Positions 1 to 5,805 are shown, counted from the stretch's first letter. The stretch is 10,161 nucleotides of DNA from AC-32 sp035455605 (GCA_035455605.1 DATIER010000036.1:1-10161), one strand, 5' to 3'. Translations and numbers: made by a program. Notes: a model not told the origin generated them from the sequence alone.

Positions 1-1
1 C

Positions 2-166
2 GCGCTGATCACGCTGCTCGAGATCGTCCTCGGCCCGCTCTGGGTCTGGATCGCGCTGGGCGAGCGGCCGGGGACGTCGACCCTGATCGGCGGCGCGATC
101 GTGCTCGCAGCGGTCGTGATCGAGGCGATCGGCGAGCCGGAGGAGCCTGCCGTCCCGCCGCCGTAG
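2..166 (+). CDS. EamA/DMT-family transporter, C-terminal end (partial)
   Basis: This is the last 54 codons of a membrane protein that begins outside the window. The visible peptide has two hydrophobic helices. The first ends in the phrase LGPLWVWIALGERPG, and after a threonine-containing turn the second runs through LIGGAIVLAAVVIEAIG. A short acidic and proline-rich cytoplasmic tail (EPEEPAVPPP) closes the protein. The pattern 'E..LGPLW.W..LGERP....LIGGA.VLAAV' is the typical last repeat of EamA (DUF6) drug/metabolite exporters of the inner membrane. Substrates of these permeases cannot be read from the sequence, least of all from the last two helices. A strong hairpin follows the stop by six bases, consistent with the end of a transcription unit. 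The start and full length are not visible. Confidence 0.75.
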   Translation, partial: ALITLLEIVLGPLWVWIALGERPGTSTLIGGAIVLAAVVIEAIGEPEEPAVPPP

Positions 167-172
167 GCAAGA

Positions 173-200
173 GAAAGGGCGACCCGTCGGTCGCCCTTTC
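173..200 (+). terminator. Rho-independent-type hairpin after the EamA gene
   Basis: A perfect 12-bp stem (173-184 with 189-200) closes a four-base loop, CGTC. The 5' arm starts GAAAGGG and the 3' arm ends CCCTTTC, so the T-rich part lies inside the stem and no separate U tract follows. This form is common for intrinsic terminators in GC-rich actinobacteria. It lies six bases after the EamA stop codon. Confidence 0.8.
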
Positions 201-266
201 GATCTGCGTGTCGCCCGTCTCTGCGGCCCAGGCGGACGATCAACGCTATGGGTCGCATCTTGCTCA

Positions 267-345
267 GGCCAGGCGGCCGTGCCTCACCCTGAAGGGGGTT
301 TTCTCCAGACAACGCGAAACGGGGCCGCCGCCTGGCCCCGTTTCG
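267..345 (+). promoter_or_regulatory. Possible attenuator: mutually exclusive pairings
   Basis: The segment 267-277 (GGCCAGGCGGC) is perfectly complementary over 11 bases to 327-337, which is the whole loop plus the first bases of the 3' arm of the terminator-like hairpin at 315-345. If the 267-337 pairing forms, the hairpin cannot. An earlier copy of its core, CCAGGCGG at 228-235, could pair with 328-335 in the same way. This is the layout of an antiterminator/terminator switch. The pairings are read directly; the regulatory role is inferred. No gene follows at once, the next being 561, so it may regulate read-through from the left or act within a small RNA. Confidence 0.35.
315..345 (+). 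terminator. 12-bp terminator-like hairpin (hairpin 1)
   Basis: A perfect 12-bp stem, CGAAACGGGGCC (315-326) with GGCCCCGTTTCG (334-345), closes a seven-base loop, GCCGCCT. Like the hairpin at 173-200, its A-rich 5' end and T-rich 3' end lie inside the stem, so it could terminate in either direction. Its loop sequence recurs in hairpins 2 and 3. Confidence 0.65.
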
Positions 346-381
346 TGTCTCCCGTGAGAGAGAGCCGCAGGTAAGTCGTCA

Positions 382-401
382 GGCCTCGCCGCATTGAGGC
401 C
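382..401 (+). repeat. Hairpin 2 with shared GCCGCAT loop
   Basis: A six-bp stem, GGCCTC (382-387) with GAGGCC (396-401), carries the loop GCCGCATT. It is followed after one base by TTCGTGTCTCC (403-413), an exact copy of the 11-mer at 342-352 that overlaps the end of hairpin 1. Hairpin plus 11-mer thus appears to be a repeated unit about 61 bases apart. Confidence 0.5.
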
Positions 402-418
402 CTTCGTGTCTCCGAGGT

Positions 419-439
419 CGCCCCCGCCGCATCGGGGCG
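419..439 (+). repeat. Hairpin 3 with shared CCGCAT loop
   Basis: CGCCCC (419-424) can pair with GGGGCG (434-439), or CCCCG (422-426) with CGGGG (433-437). Either way the motif CCGCAT is left in the loop, as in hairpin 2. The same 5' arm can instead pair over ten bases with GGCGGGGGCG at 466-475, giving a second possible switch. The 11-mer TTCGTGTCTCC that follows hairpins 1 and 2 is absent here. Confidence 0.4.
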
Positions 440-502
440 CGCTCTCGGTTGCACGAGGAGTATCGGGCGGGGGCGGCTGGTTGATCCATCACCCTTCTAC
501 GG

Positions 503-533
503 TTGACTGCCTTGGTTCACCAAGTCCTACGAT
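503..533 (+). promoter_or_regulatory. Candidate promoter with an operator between -35 and -10
   Basis: TTGACT (503-508, five of six matches to the -35 consensus) and TACGAT (528-533, four of six to the -10) are separated by 19 bases. Within the spacer lies a perfect 6-2-6 inverted repeat, CTTGGT-TC-ACCAAG (511-524). A protein bound there would cover the core promoter, so a repressor site is a fair inference. The spacer is longer than the usual 17, which is a weakness, although it also occurs at promoters where a regulator remodels the spacer. The small broken gene at 561 begins 28 bases after the -10. Confidence 0.45.
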
Positions 534-560
534 GAATGACCCCGATGCGAAGGAGGTTCA

Positions 561-802
561 ATGGCACGAGTAAGCGGGTTCGAACAGCAGAACCTTCATC
601 AAAGCCGGCTACATCCGACGGAAACGGAATGCGAGTACGCCATCTTCGAGCACGGCGGCCACCGGTAACTGGAGTCAGTTCATCGGGCTCGAGCGACCGC
701 AAGAACCCTCGCGGAGGCACGACGCAGACCTATCAGTTCGACGTGAACAGCGCACGCGAACTCAGGCGGATTATCGCCCTAGCCTTTCCAAAGCTCGCGT
801 AG
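561..802 (+). pseudogene. Small conserved hypothetical protein, frameshifted
   Basis: A very good ribosome site (AAGGAGG, 550-556) precedes an ATG at 561. That frame codes 35 residues starting MARVSGFEQQNLHQSRLHPT and then hits TAA at 666-668. The frame ending at 802 continues a protein-like sequence, SSSGSSDRKNPRG, then QTYQFDVNSARELRRII, ending in AFPKLA. Joined by a -1 shift somewhere in 665-674, the two parts give about 80 residues. From memory they match a small actinobacterial family with the pattern 'LHQSRLHPTE ... YLQL-TYGS-DRK-PGK-SQ--QFD'. Function is unknown. If the shift lies after the TAA, that stop stands where the family has tyrosine, implying two lesions. A shift before the TAA would need only one lost base. 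Base composition is less GC-rich than neighbouring genes, hinting at transfer. It ends 12 bases from the convergent gene at 815. Confidence 0.6.
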
Positions 803-814
803 CTCGATCGCGAC

Positions 815-2668
815 CTACGGGTAGTTGACGACCGTGACCGGCACGTCGGGATTGGCGATCGTCGACGACCCACCCACGTCGTTGACGACGTTCAGGATGC
901 CGCCCTTGCCAACGCTCGGGTCGAGGAAGATCGTCAGCAGGTCGTGCAGGCTCCCAGGCGGCAGCGTCGTCGGTACCTCGAACGCGTGCGCGGCGAAGAT
1001 GTCCAAGCCCTGGTTGAAGAAGCTGTAGCTCCCCATCCCGTACCCGTGGAAGCTCGACACGTCGTCGGCGACCTTGAACGCCGCCCAGCCCGGGACGCCC
1101 GGCGCCTCCGACCACGCCGCCTGGCTCGGCGGGTCGTAGGGCAGCTCGTTCTGGAAGAAGACGACCCTCCCGTCCTCGCCGTTCCAGATCACCTCGTAGC
1201 GCTGGTAATGCTCGACGAAGAGGCCGTAGGCGGTGACGCGGTCGCCGGTGACGATCACGCCCGTGTCGGCGGTGTTCTGAGTCCACCCCACGCCGTTCCC
1301 GTGGTCGGCGCGCCAGGCCCAGATGTCGTCCAGGAGCACGTCGTCGCTGTTGACGACGAGGCTGGTCGTCGCCGTGCCCGGCGTGGCGCCGCCGATGCGG
1401 AAGAAGACGTCCTGGAGGGAGGTGGGATCCGCGGGGTCGCTCTTGTGCGCGTGCGGCGTGCCGACCCGCAGCAGCACCGGCGAGCTCACCGGGCCGGCGT
1501 CGAAGAGCAGGCCCGAGAGCTTCACGCCGGGGACGTCTGCGACCTCCATCGTCGCCTGGCCGTCGTCGGGCACGAGCGTCGCGAAGCCGAGGCCGAGCAC
1601 GACCGTGTCGGGCCGCTTCACCTTGATCGTTCGGTCGAGGTGGTAGACGCCGGGCGTGAAGAGCAGGTTCGAGCCGCGGGCGAGCGCGTTGTTGATCACC
1701 TGCGCGTCGTCGCCCGGCCTGGCGACGAAGAAGTCCGAGATCGGGATCGACGAGCCGGGGGTCGAGCCGCCCTCCCAGTCCGCGCCTCGCGAGTCGCGCA
1801 GCGCCGCCGGGACGAAGACGTCGTAGTTGCCGTCCGAGTCGACGTAGAGGTACGGCGCGTCCCGCGAGACGGAGCTCGTCGGCAGCGTCGTGTACGGGCC
1901 GCCGCACGACGCCTGTGCAGGGAAGCACTCGGCCGGCGCGTTGACGACGCCCGAGAAGACCTGGTTCCAGACCCCGTTCGTCCACGCGTCGAGCGTGCTG
2001 TTCCTCGTCACCCACTGCTGCTGCGAGCCGTTGACGACGACGCTGCCGTCGAACCTCGAGTCGGCGATGAAGCCGCCGCTCGCGAACGACGGGCCCGTGC
2101 AGTAGTCCATCAGGGTGGTGAGCCCGTTGACGTGCACGCGGCGCATCGGCGCGGCCTGGGAGACGGCCCAGAACTCGCCGCTGTAGCAGCCGGCGTTCGA
2201 GTTGCTCACGTTGATGGTCAGGTTCGAGAGCGAGCGCCAGAAGTTGTTCAGCGCCACGCAGGAGCCGTTCGTGCACTGGTTGTGCACGTAGATCGAGCCG
2301 TTGACGACCACGTCGCCCGGCTCGCGGCCGAGGCCGGCGACGCTCGTGTAGTAGCCGACCTGGAAGTTGAGCGGGTTCTGCGGCGTGCCGTAGGTGCCTG
2401 GCTCGAACAGCAGGGCGTAGCGCTGCGTCCCGAACTGGTTCGGCACCTGCTGCGCGGCGATCGCGTCCACGGTCGCCTGGATCTCGCTCTGCGGCATGCT
2501 CGGGTCGAAGACGATCACGTTCGGGCCGAGGTCCGGAGGCCCCGACTGCGGCGGCGCGGCCGCGGCCGAGCCGGCGCCGACGGCGAAGAGCGATGCGACG
2601 GCCGCGGCGAGGATCGCGAGGCGGCGCGCGAAGGACGAGGAGCGGTCGAAGGCGGCGTTCGACGGCAT
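815..2668 (-). CDS. Secreted two-lobed beta-helix protein (GH55/pectate-lyase-like; often labelled 'adenylyl cyclase')
   Basis: The protein has 617 residues. Residues 1-38 form a Sec signal peptide: an n-region with ARR, a hydrophobic core AILAAAVASLFAVGAG, and an AAAA|PP cleavage site. The mature part has two similar halves. Each starts with an alanine-rich helix and a strand ending in LFEPGTYG (87-94) or LFTPGVYHL (336-344). Each continues with parallel beta-helix sequence rich in asparagine and short strands, such as VVLGLGFATLVP and LLDDIWAWRADHG. This is the layout of GH55-type and related pectate-lyase-fold proteins. Close actinobacterial relatives carry doubtful labels such as adenylyl cyclase or coagulation factor 5/8 type; nothing here resembles a cyclase catalytic domain. 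A role on extracellular polysaccharide is inference. The ATG at 2668 was chosen because it starts the signal peptide and follows GAGGGGG; upstream in-frame starts give non-protein-like sequence. Confidence 0.85.
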   Translation of the reverse strand: MPSNAAFDRSSSFARRLAILAAAVASLFAVGAGSAAAAPPQSGPPDLGPNVIVFDPSMPQSEIQATVDAIAAQQVPNQFGTQRYALLFEPGTYGTPQNPLNFQVGYYTSVAGLGREPGDVVVNGSIYVHNQCTNGSCVALNNFWRSLSNLTINVSNSNAGCYSGEFWAVSQAAPMRRVHVNGLTTLMDYCTGPSFASGGFIADSRFDGSVVVNGSQQQWVTRNSTLDAWTNGVWNQVFSGVVNAPAECFPAQASCGGPYTTLPTSSVSRDAPYLYVDSDGNYDVFVPAALRDSRGADWEGGSTPGSSIPISDFFVARPGDDAQVINNALARGSNLLFTPGVYHLDRTIKVKRPDTVVLGLGFATLVPDDGQATMEVADVPGVKLSGLLFDAGPVSSPVLLRVGTPHAHKSDPADPTSLQDVFFRIGGATPGTATTSLVVNSDDVLLDDIWAWRADHGNGVGWTQNTADTGVIVTGDRVTAYGLFVEHYQRYEVIWNGEDGRVVFFQNELPYDPPSQAAWSEAPGVPGWAAFKVADDVSSFHGYGMGSYSFFNQGLDIFAAHAFEVPTTLPPGSLHDLLTIFLDPSVGKGGILNVVNDVGGSSTIANPDVPVTVVNYP

Positions 2669-2700
2669 GAGCAAGAACCCCCTCTCGCTGGACGAGCGCG

Positions 2701-2730
2701 ACGATACCAAGGCCGACTCGGCGCCTTCAA
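2701..2730 (-). promoter_or_regulatory. Candidate promoter of the beta-helix gene
   Basis: On the minus strand TTGAAG (2725-2730) and TATCGT (2701-2706) resemble -35 and -10 elements with an 18-base spacer, each matching four of six consensus positions. The -10 lies 32 bases upstream of the ATG at 2668. The region between the divergent genes is only 82 bases, so promoters for both must fit here. I see no equally good pair for the aminotransferase. Confidence 0.4.
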
Positions 2731-2750
2731 CGTGGTAAGGATCAGCTTCC

Positions 2751-3887
2751 TTGACGCGGCCGCAGCGCATCGAACGGCTTCCCCAGCAGTACTTCGGCGC
2801 GCTGCTGGCGGCCGTCTCGCGCGTGGCCGCGGCGGAGGGCGAGCCGCTCGTCGACCTCGGCCGCGGCAACCCCGAGACGGGGCCACCGCCGCACGTGGTC
2901 GAGGCGCTCGCGCGCGCGGCCCGGGGCGACGACGTGCACGGCTACTCGCCGTTCCGCGGCCTGCCCGAGCTGCGGATCGCGCTCGCGCGGCGGTACCGAG
3001 ACGTCTACGGGGTCGAGCTCGACCCGGACAACGAGGTCGCCGTCGTGCCCGGGACGAAGACGGCGATCGTCGAGCTCTGCCTCGCGCTCGCCGAGAAGGG
3101 CCAGACGGTCGTGCTGCCGGATCCGTACTACCCGGACTACCCGTCCGGGCCGGCGCTCGCGGGCGCCGGGGTCGCCTACGTGCCGCTCGACCCGGGGAAC
3201 GGCTGGCCGCCCGACTTCACACGGGCTCCGGCCGAGGACGTGGCCGCCGTCTACCTCAATTACCCGTCGAACCCGGCGGCCGTCGCCGTGCCGGCCGGCG
3301 CGTTCGAGGACGTCGTCGCCTACGCCCAGACCACCGGCGCCGCGATCGTGCACGACTTCGCCTACGGCGACCTCGTGTTCGACGGCCGCTCGCCGCAGAG
3401 CTTCCTCGCGACGCCGGGCGCCAAGGACGTCGGGGTCGAGCTGTTCTCGATGTCGAAGTCCTACGGCATGGCCGGTTGGCGGGTCGGCTTCGTCGTCGGC
3501 AACGCCGAGGTCGTGGAGCGGATCAACCTGCTCAACGACCACTGTCGCGTCGGGATCTTCCGGCCGCTCCAGGAGGCGTGCATCGCCGCGCTGACCGGGC
3601 CGCAGGACTCGGTCGCCGAGCGGCGGGACACCTACCAGCGCCGGCGCGACGTCGTCGTCGACGCCCTCGGGCCGCAGACCTGCGAGGGCACGTTCTACGT
3701 CTGGCTGAAGCTGCCCGAGACGCTCACCAACGAGAGGCTTCTGACCGAGCACCGCGTCGCGCTCGCGCCGGGCGAGGGCTTCGGGCCGAGCGGCGCGGGC
3801 CACGCACGCCTGAGCCTCGCCGTCGGCGACGAGACGCTGGAGCTCGGGCTCGAGCGTCTCGCCGCTGCCTTCGGCGCCGCGAGCTAG
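2751..3887 (+). CDS. PLP-dependent class I/II aminotransferase
   Basis: The 378-residue protein is the usual length for fold-type I aminotransferases, soluble cytoplasmic enzymes that move an amino group between an amino acid and a 2-oxo acid. Visible landmarks are the N-terminal GNPETGPPPHVVEAL, the HGYSPFRGLPELR segment, N170-Y-P-S-N-P (the NxPxNP motif that contacts PLP), D202 and Y205 in HDFAYGD, and the Schiff-base lysine K236 in SMSKSYGMAGWR. R353 in ARLSLAVG is expected to bind the substrate carboxylate. The subfamily resembles the alanine/diaminopimelate (DapC/DapL/PatA-like) group, but the substrate cannot be fixed from sequence. The start is TTG at 2751: an in-frame TAA lies just upstream (2736-2738) and AAGGA (2737-2741) sits nine bases before it. 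The stop overlaps the stop of the convergent gene. Confidence 0.9.
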   Translation: MTRPQRIERLPQQYFGALLAAVSRVAAAEGEPLVDLGRGNPETGPPPHVVEALARAARGDDVHGYSPFRGLPELRIALARRYRDVYGVELDPDNEVAVVPGTKTAIVELCLALAEKGQTVVLPDPYYPDYPSGPALAGAGVAYVPLDPGNGWPPDFTRAPAEDVAAVYLNYPSNPAAVAVPAGAFEDVVAYAQTTGAAIVHDFAYGDLVFDGRSPQSFLATPGAKDVGVELFSMSKSYGMAGWRVGFVVGNAEVVERINLLNDHCRVGIFRPLQEACIAALTGPQDSVAERRDTYQRRRDVVVDALGPQTCEGTFYVWLKLPETLTNERLLTEHRVALAPGEGFGPSGAGHARLSLAVGDETLELGLERLAAAFGAAS

Positions 3888-4195
3888 ACGCGCGCGCCGA
3901 CGAGCTCGACGACCGGCGCCTCGTAGAGATCCGCGCTTTCGACCTGCAGGCCGATCTGGCCGGAGATCTGGGCGCGCCGCTCGACGAGCGTCTCTTCCGC
4001 CGCCTCGGCCGCGTCCTTGCTGTCCCAGAGGATGATCGCCGCCGCCCGGGTGTTGTCGGCGTCGTAGAAGGCCAGGTAGCCGGCGAAGCCGTCGTAGGTC
4101 TGAAGCATCGGGATCACGGTCTCCTTGATCGTCTCGACCGCGAGGTCTCGCTTCCCGGGCTCGGCGCCCGAGAACGTGATCAGCCGTGCGTACAT
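3884..4195 (-). CDS. Small ABM-like (dimeric alpha/beta-barrel) protein
   Basis: The protein has 103 residues and starts MYARLITFSGAEPGKRD. A central stretch, MLQTYDGFAGYLAFYDADN, is followed by AAAIILWDSKDAAEAAEET and a C-terminal strand. The order beta-alpha-beta-beta-alpha-beta and the 'I..W.s.e.a.A' phrase are typical of the antibiotic-biosynthesis-monooxygenase-like barrel (Pfam ABM/EthD-like), whose members form homodimers. Many members are oxygenases or heme-degrading enzymes, but others are of unknown role, and no diagnostic catalytic residue can be assigned here. The start is supported by AAGGAG (4201-4206), five bases upstream of the ATG. It is 31 bases downstream of the cNMP-binding gene on the same strand, so co-transcription is likely, possibly with an extra promoter overlapping the upstream stop codon. 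Confidence 0.75.
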   Translation of the reverse strand: MYARLITFSGAEPGKRDLAVETIKETVIPMLQTYDGFAGYLAFYDADNTRAAAIILWDSKDAAEAAEETLVERRAQISGQIGLQVESADLYEAPVVELVGARV

Positions 4196-4223
4196 GGCTG
4201 CTCCTTCCGTGGGGGGTGCGGCG

Positions 4224-4229
4224 ATCCTA
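4224..4229 (-). promoter_or_regulatory. Possible -10 element TAGGAT before the ABM-like gene
   Basis: TAGGAT on the minus strand starts with the TAG stop codon of the cNMP-binding gene and lies 28 bases upstream of the ABM-like ATG. The ten bases TAGGATCGCC are repeated exactly upstream of the dihydrolipoyl dehydrogenase gene (10036-10045). No clear -35 is visible at either place. Confidence 0.3.
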
Positions 4230-5219
4230 CGCCCCCGGGCTCCGCGAGGCCGCGAGCTCCTCGAGCGCCGACTGCGCCACCGCGTCGGGCGGCACGACGA
4301 CGACGCGGGTCGGGGTCGTCGCGTACACCGACGCCGTCCGCTTGCCGTCGCCGAGCAGCGCCATCTCGCCGATCAGCGCGCCGGGACCGATCTCCGCGAC
4401 CTCCTCGCCGTCGACCTCGACGTCGACGACTCCGTCGAGGATCAGGAACAGCTCCCGCCCCTCCTGCCCCTGCTCGATCAGCGCCTCGCCTGCGTCGAGG
4501 ACCCGTCGCTCGAGCTTGGCGCCGTCGCGCATGATCGAGCTCGACAGCTCGCGCTCGAGCTCGGACTCGACCGCGACGGCGAAGGCCTCCGAGTCCTCGT
4601 CGCCCCACGGCGTCTTCGACCCGTGCGACTCGCGGTACCAGCGCTCGAAGTCGATCGTCCCCGACTTCTGGACGAGCACGCCGTCGTCGTCGTAGATCCA
4701 GTGCCGCGGGAACGGGCTCGCGCCGACCAGCTTGGGTTGCGCGGTGCCGTCGGCGTTGATCGTCAGCTCGAGCGTCGTCCACGCAGAGGCCGACTGGACG
4801 CGGAAGAACGGCTTGCCCATGACGCGCCGCGGCGCCGGCAGGCCCATGTGGCCGCCGGCCGACTGGCGGAAGCGCACCCACCCGTCCCCGACCTCGGGCT
4901 CCGCCTGGATCAGGGGATACTGCACGGCCGGGAACGCGACCTCGCGGCGGCCGAGCTTGATCCGCGTCACGCCGATGCGGCCGCCACCCTCGTAGCCGAA
5001 CTCCGAGACCGAGCCGTCGTCGTCGGCCTCGATCCACGCCCGCAGCTCGTTCGCCTCGCGGAAGAGGTCGTTCTCGTGCATCGCCTCCAGGTCGAGCAGG
5101 CGGTCGTGCGGCGGCTCGTCGTAGTGCGCGACGCCCCACTCGAACGGCAGCTTCGGCATGCCCTTGATCGCCTCGGACGGAATCCACGTGACGGAGGTGA
5201 CGGACGACTCGATGCGCAT
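4227..5219 (-). CDS. Cyclic-nucleotide-binding-domain protein without DNA-binding domain
   Basis: The 330-residue protein has a C-terminal cNMP-binding (Crp-type) beta-roll at about 237-312. It begins RRVLDAGEALIEQGQEG, followed by ELFLILDGVVDVEVDG, then a phosphate-binding-cassette-like segment, IGEMALLGDGKRTASV, with E285 and R294 at the positions that bind ribose and phosphate. No helix-turn-helix follows, so it is not a Crp/Fnr regulator despite the label relatives may carry. Residues 1-235 form a soluble domain I know only from other actinobacterial proteins. It includes IPSEAIKGMPKLPFEWGV, the LRAWIE segment, ASPFPRHWIYDDDG and KTPWGDEDS. Its function is unknown. The ATG at 5219 is chosen because AGGAG lies seven bases upstream; the longer frame upstream would cross the divergent gene. 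Expected location is the cytoplasm. Confidence 0.8.
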   Translation of the reverse strand: MRIESSVTSVTWIPSEAIKGMPKLPFEWGVAHYDEPPHDRLLDLEAMHENDLFREANELRAWIEADDDGSVSEFGYEGGGRIGVTRIKLGRREVAFPAVQYPLIQAEPEVGDGWVRFRQSAGGHMGLPAPRRVMGKPFFRVQSASAWTTLELTINADGTAQPKLVGASPFPRHWIYDDDGVLVQKSGTIDFERWYRESHGSKTPWGDEDSEAFAVAVESELERELSSSIMRDGAKLERRVLDAGEALIEQGQEGRELFLILDGVVDVEVDGEEVAEIGPGALIGEMALLGDGKRTASVYATTPTRVVVVPPDAVAQSALEELAASRSPGA

Positions 5220-5303
5220 GGGCAGCTCCTCGTTTGGCTCGACCGGGTCGGGGTAGCGCCTATCTAACTTCAAACGTCGATCGGAGAAAAGGAGGGGTCC
5301 GAG

Positions 5304-5364
5304 GTGGCACAGCTCACGGACGCGATCGCGCTCTTCCGGCACGAGCTCGGCGCGGGCGCTGACC
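5304..5364 (+). other. N-terminal fragment of the DUF892 gene in a different frame
   Basis: An exceptionally good ribosome site (AAAAGGAGGGG, 5287-5297) leads to a GTG at 5304. Its frame encodes MAQLTDAIALFRHELGA, the expected start of a DUF892 protein, then runs out of register and stops at TGA 5415-5417. Removing one G from the run at 5354-5356 joins it to the next frame as HELGA-ALTMAETVLGVLRELEG, which matches the family pattern. The true gene therefore most likely starts at 5304, and the base run holds either a real insertion or a sequencing error. Confidence 0.7.
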
Positions 5365-5805
5365 ATGGCGGAGACCGTGCTCGGCGTGCTCCGCGAGCTC
5401 GAGGGCAGGGCCGGTGAGCCAAAGGTGAAGCAGCGGCTCGCGCACCACGCGCGGGAGACCGAGGGGCAGATCCGCAACGTGCAGCAGGCGTTCGCGTCGC
5501 TCGGCACCGAGCCGCAGCGGCTGCCGTGCCCGGCGATCGAGGGGCTCCGGGCGCAGGGCGAGCAGCTGCTCGCGGAGAGTGGCTCCGGGCTGACCGACGC
5601 CGTCATCCTCAGCGGCTGCGCGCAGGTCGAGCACCACGAGATCGCCGTCTACAGCGGCCTGATCACGATCGCCCGGCAGCTGCACCACGACGACGTCGTG
5701 GAGCTGCTCGAGGAGAACCTCGAGCAGGAGGAGCACACGCTCCAGGAGGTCGACCAGCCCTTCGAGCAGCAGGCGAAGCAGCTCGCCGAGCAGGTCTCGG
5801 CGTAG
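5365..5805 (+). CDS. DUF892 (YciE/YciF-like) ferritin-fold protein, start displaced by a frameshift
   Basis: The open frame gives 146 residues from an ATG without a ribosome site; the natural protein is about 166 residues from GTG 5304 (see that entry). The sequence is helical and rich in Glu, His and Gln. It contains ELEGRAGEPKVKQRLAHHA, then RETEGQIRNVQQAFASLG, then CAQVEHHEIAVYSGLI, and EENLEQEEHTLQEV near the end. These are the four helices of the ferritin-like DUF892 family, with E and H residues where a di-metal site would lie. Members are linked to stress or starvation responses, though their chemistry is poorly known. It is divergent from the cNMP-binding gene with 84 bases between GTG 5304 and ATG 5219. 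It converges on the small membrane protein gene with 24 bases between stops, where GCGGCC/GGCCGC (5811-5816/5836-5841) could form a weak hairpin. Confidence 0.85.
   Translation: MAETVLGVLRELEGRAGEPKVKQRLAHHARETEGQIRNVQQAFASLGTEPQRLPCPAIEGLRAQGEQLLAESGSGLTDAVILSGCAQVEHHEIAVYSGLITIARQLHHDDVVELLEENLEQEEHTLQEVDQPFEQQAKQLAEQVSA

Larger units (their letters stand above)
201..500. other. Gene-free region with tandem hairpins; candidate structured RNA
   Basis: No convincing coding frame is visible between the EamA terminator and the small gene at 561. The stretch instead holds three hairpins (315-345, 382-401, 419-439) whose loops share GCCGC(A/C)T. The 11-mer TTCGTGTCTCC occurs twice, at 342-352 and 403-413, starting inside or just after the first two hairpins. 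Two copies of CCAGGCGG (228-235, 269-276) are complementary to the loop and 3' arm of the first hairpin. A further 10-base pairing (419-428 with 466-475) would compete with the third hairpin. No tRNA, tmRNA, SRP RNA, RNase P RNA or riboswitch class that I know matches. A non-coding RNA or leader is an inference from this structure. The strand is not certain. Confidence 0.4.

Noticed and set aside
230..345. A tRNA or tmRNA ending in the hairpin at 315-345
   Set aside because: No T-arm sequence (GTTCRA), acceptor stem or cloverleaf could be built on either strand.
201..480. A CRISPR-like array, because of the repeated hairpins
   Set aside because: There are only three units with differing stems, no constant repeat of 23 or more bases, and no cas gene.
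944..4534. A plus-strand open frame of about 1196 codons
   Set aside because: It runs antisense through three minus-strand genes and out of frame through the aminotransferase. Its product is mostly Arg, Ala, Val and Asp with no domain pattern. It is open only because stop codons are rare in very GC-rich DNA.
815..5219. A cAMP signalling pair: 'adenylyl cyclase' plus cNMP-binding protein
   Set aside because: The first protein is an exported beta-helix without a cyclase catalytic domain, so the label carries no weight. An aminotransferase and an ABM-like gene also lie between them.
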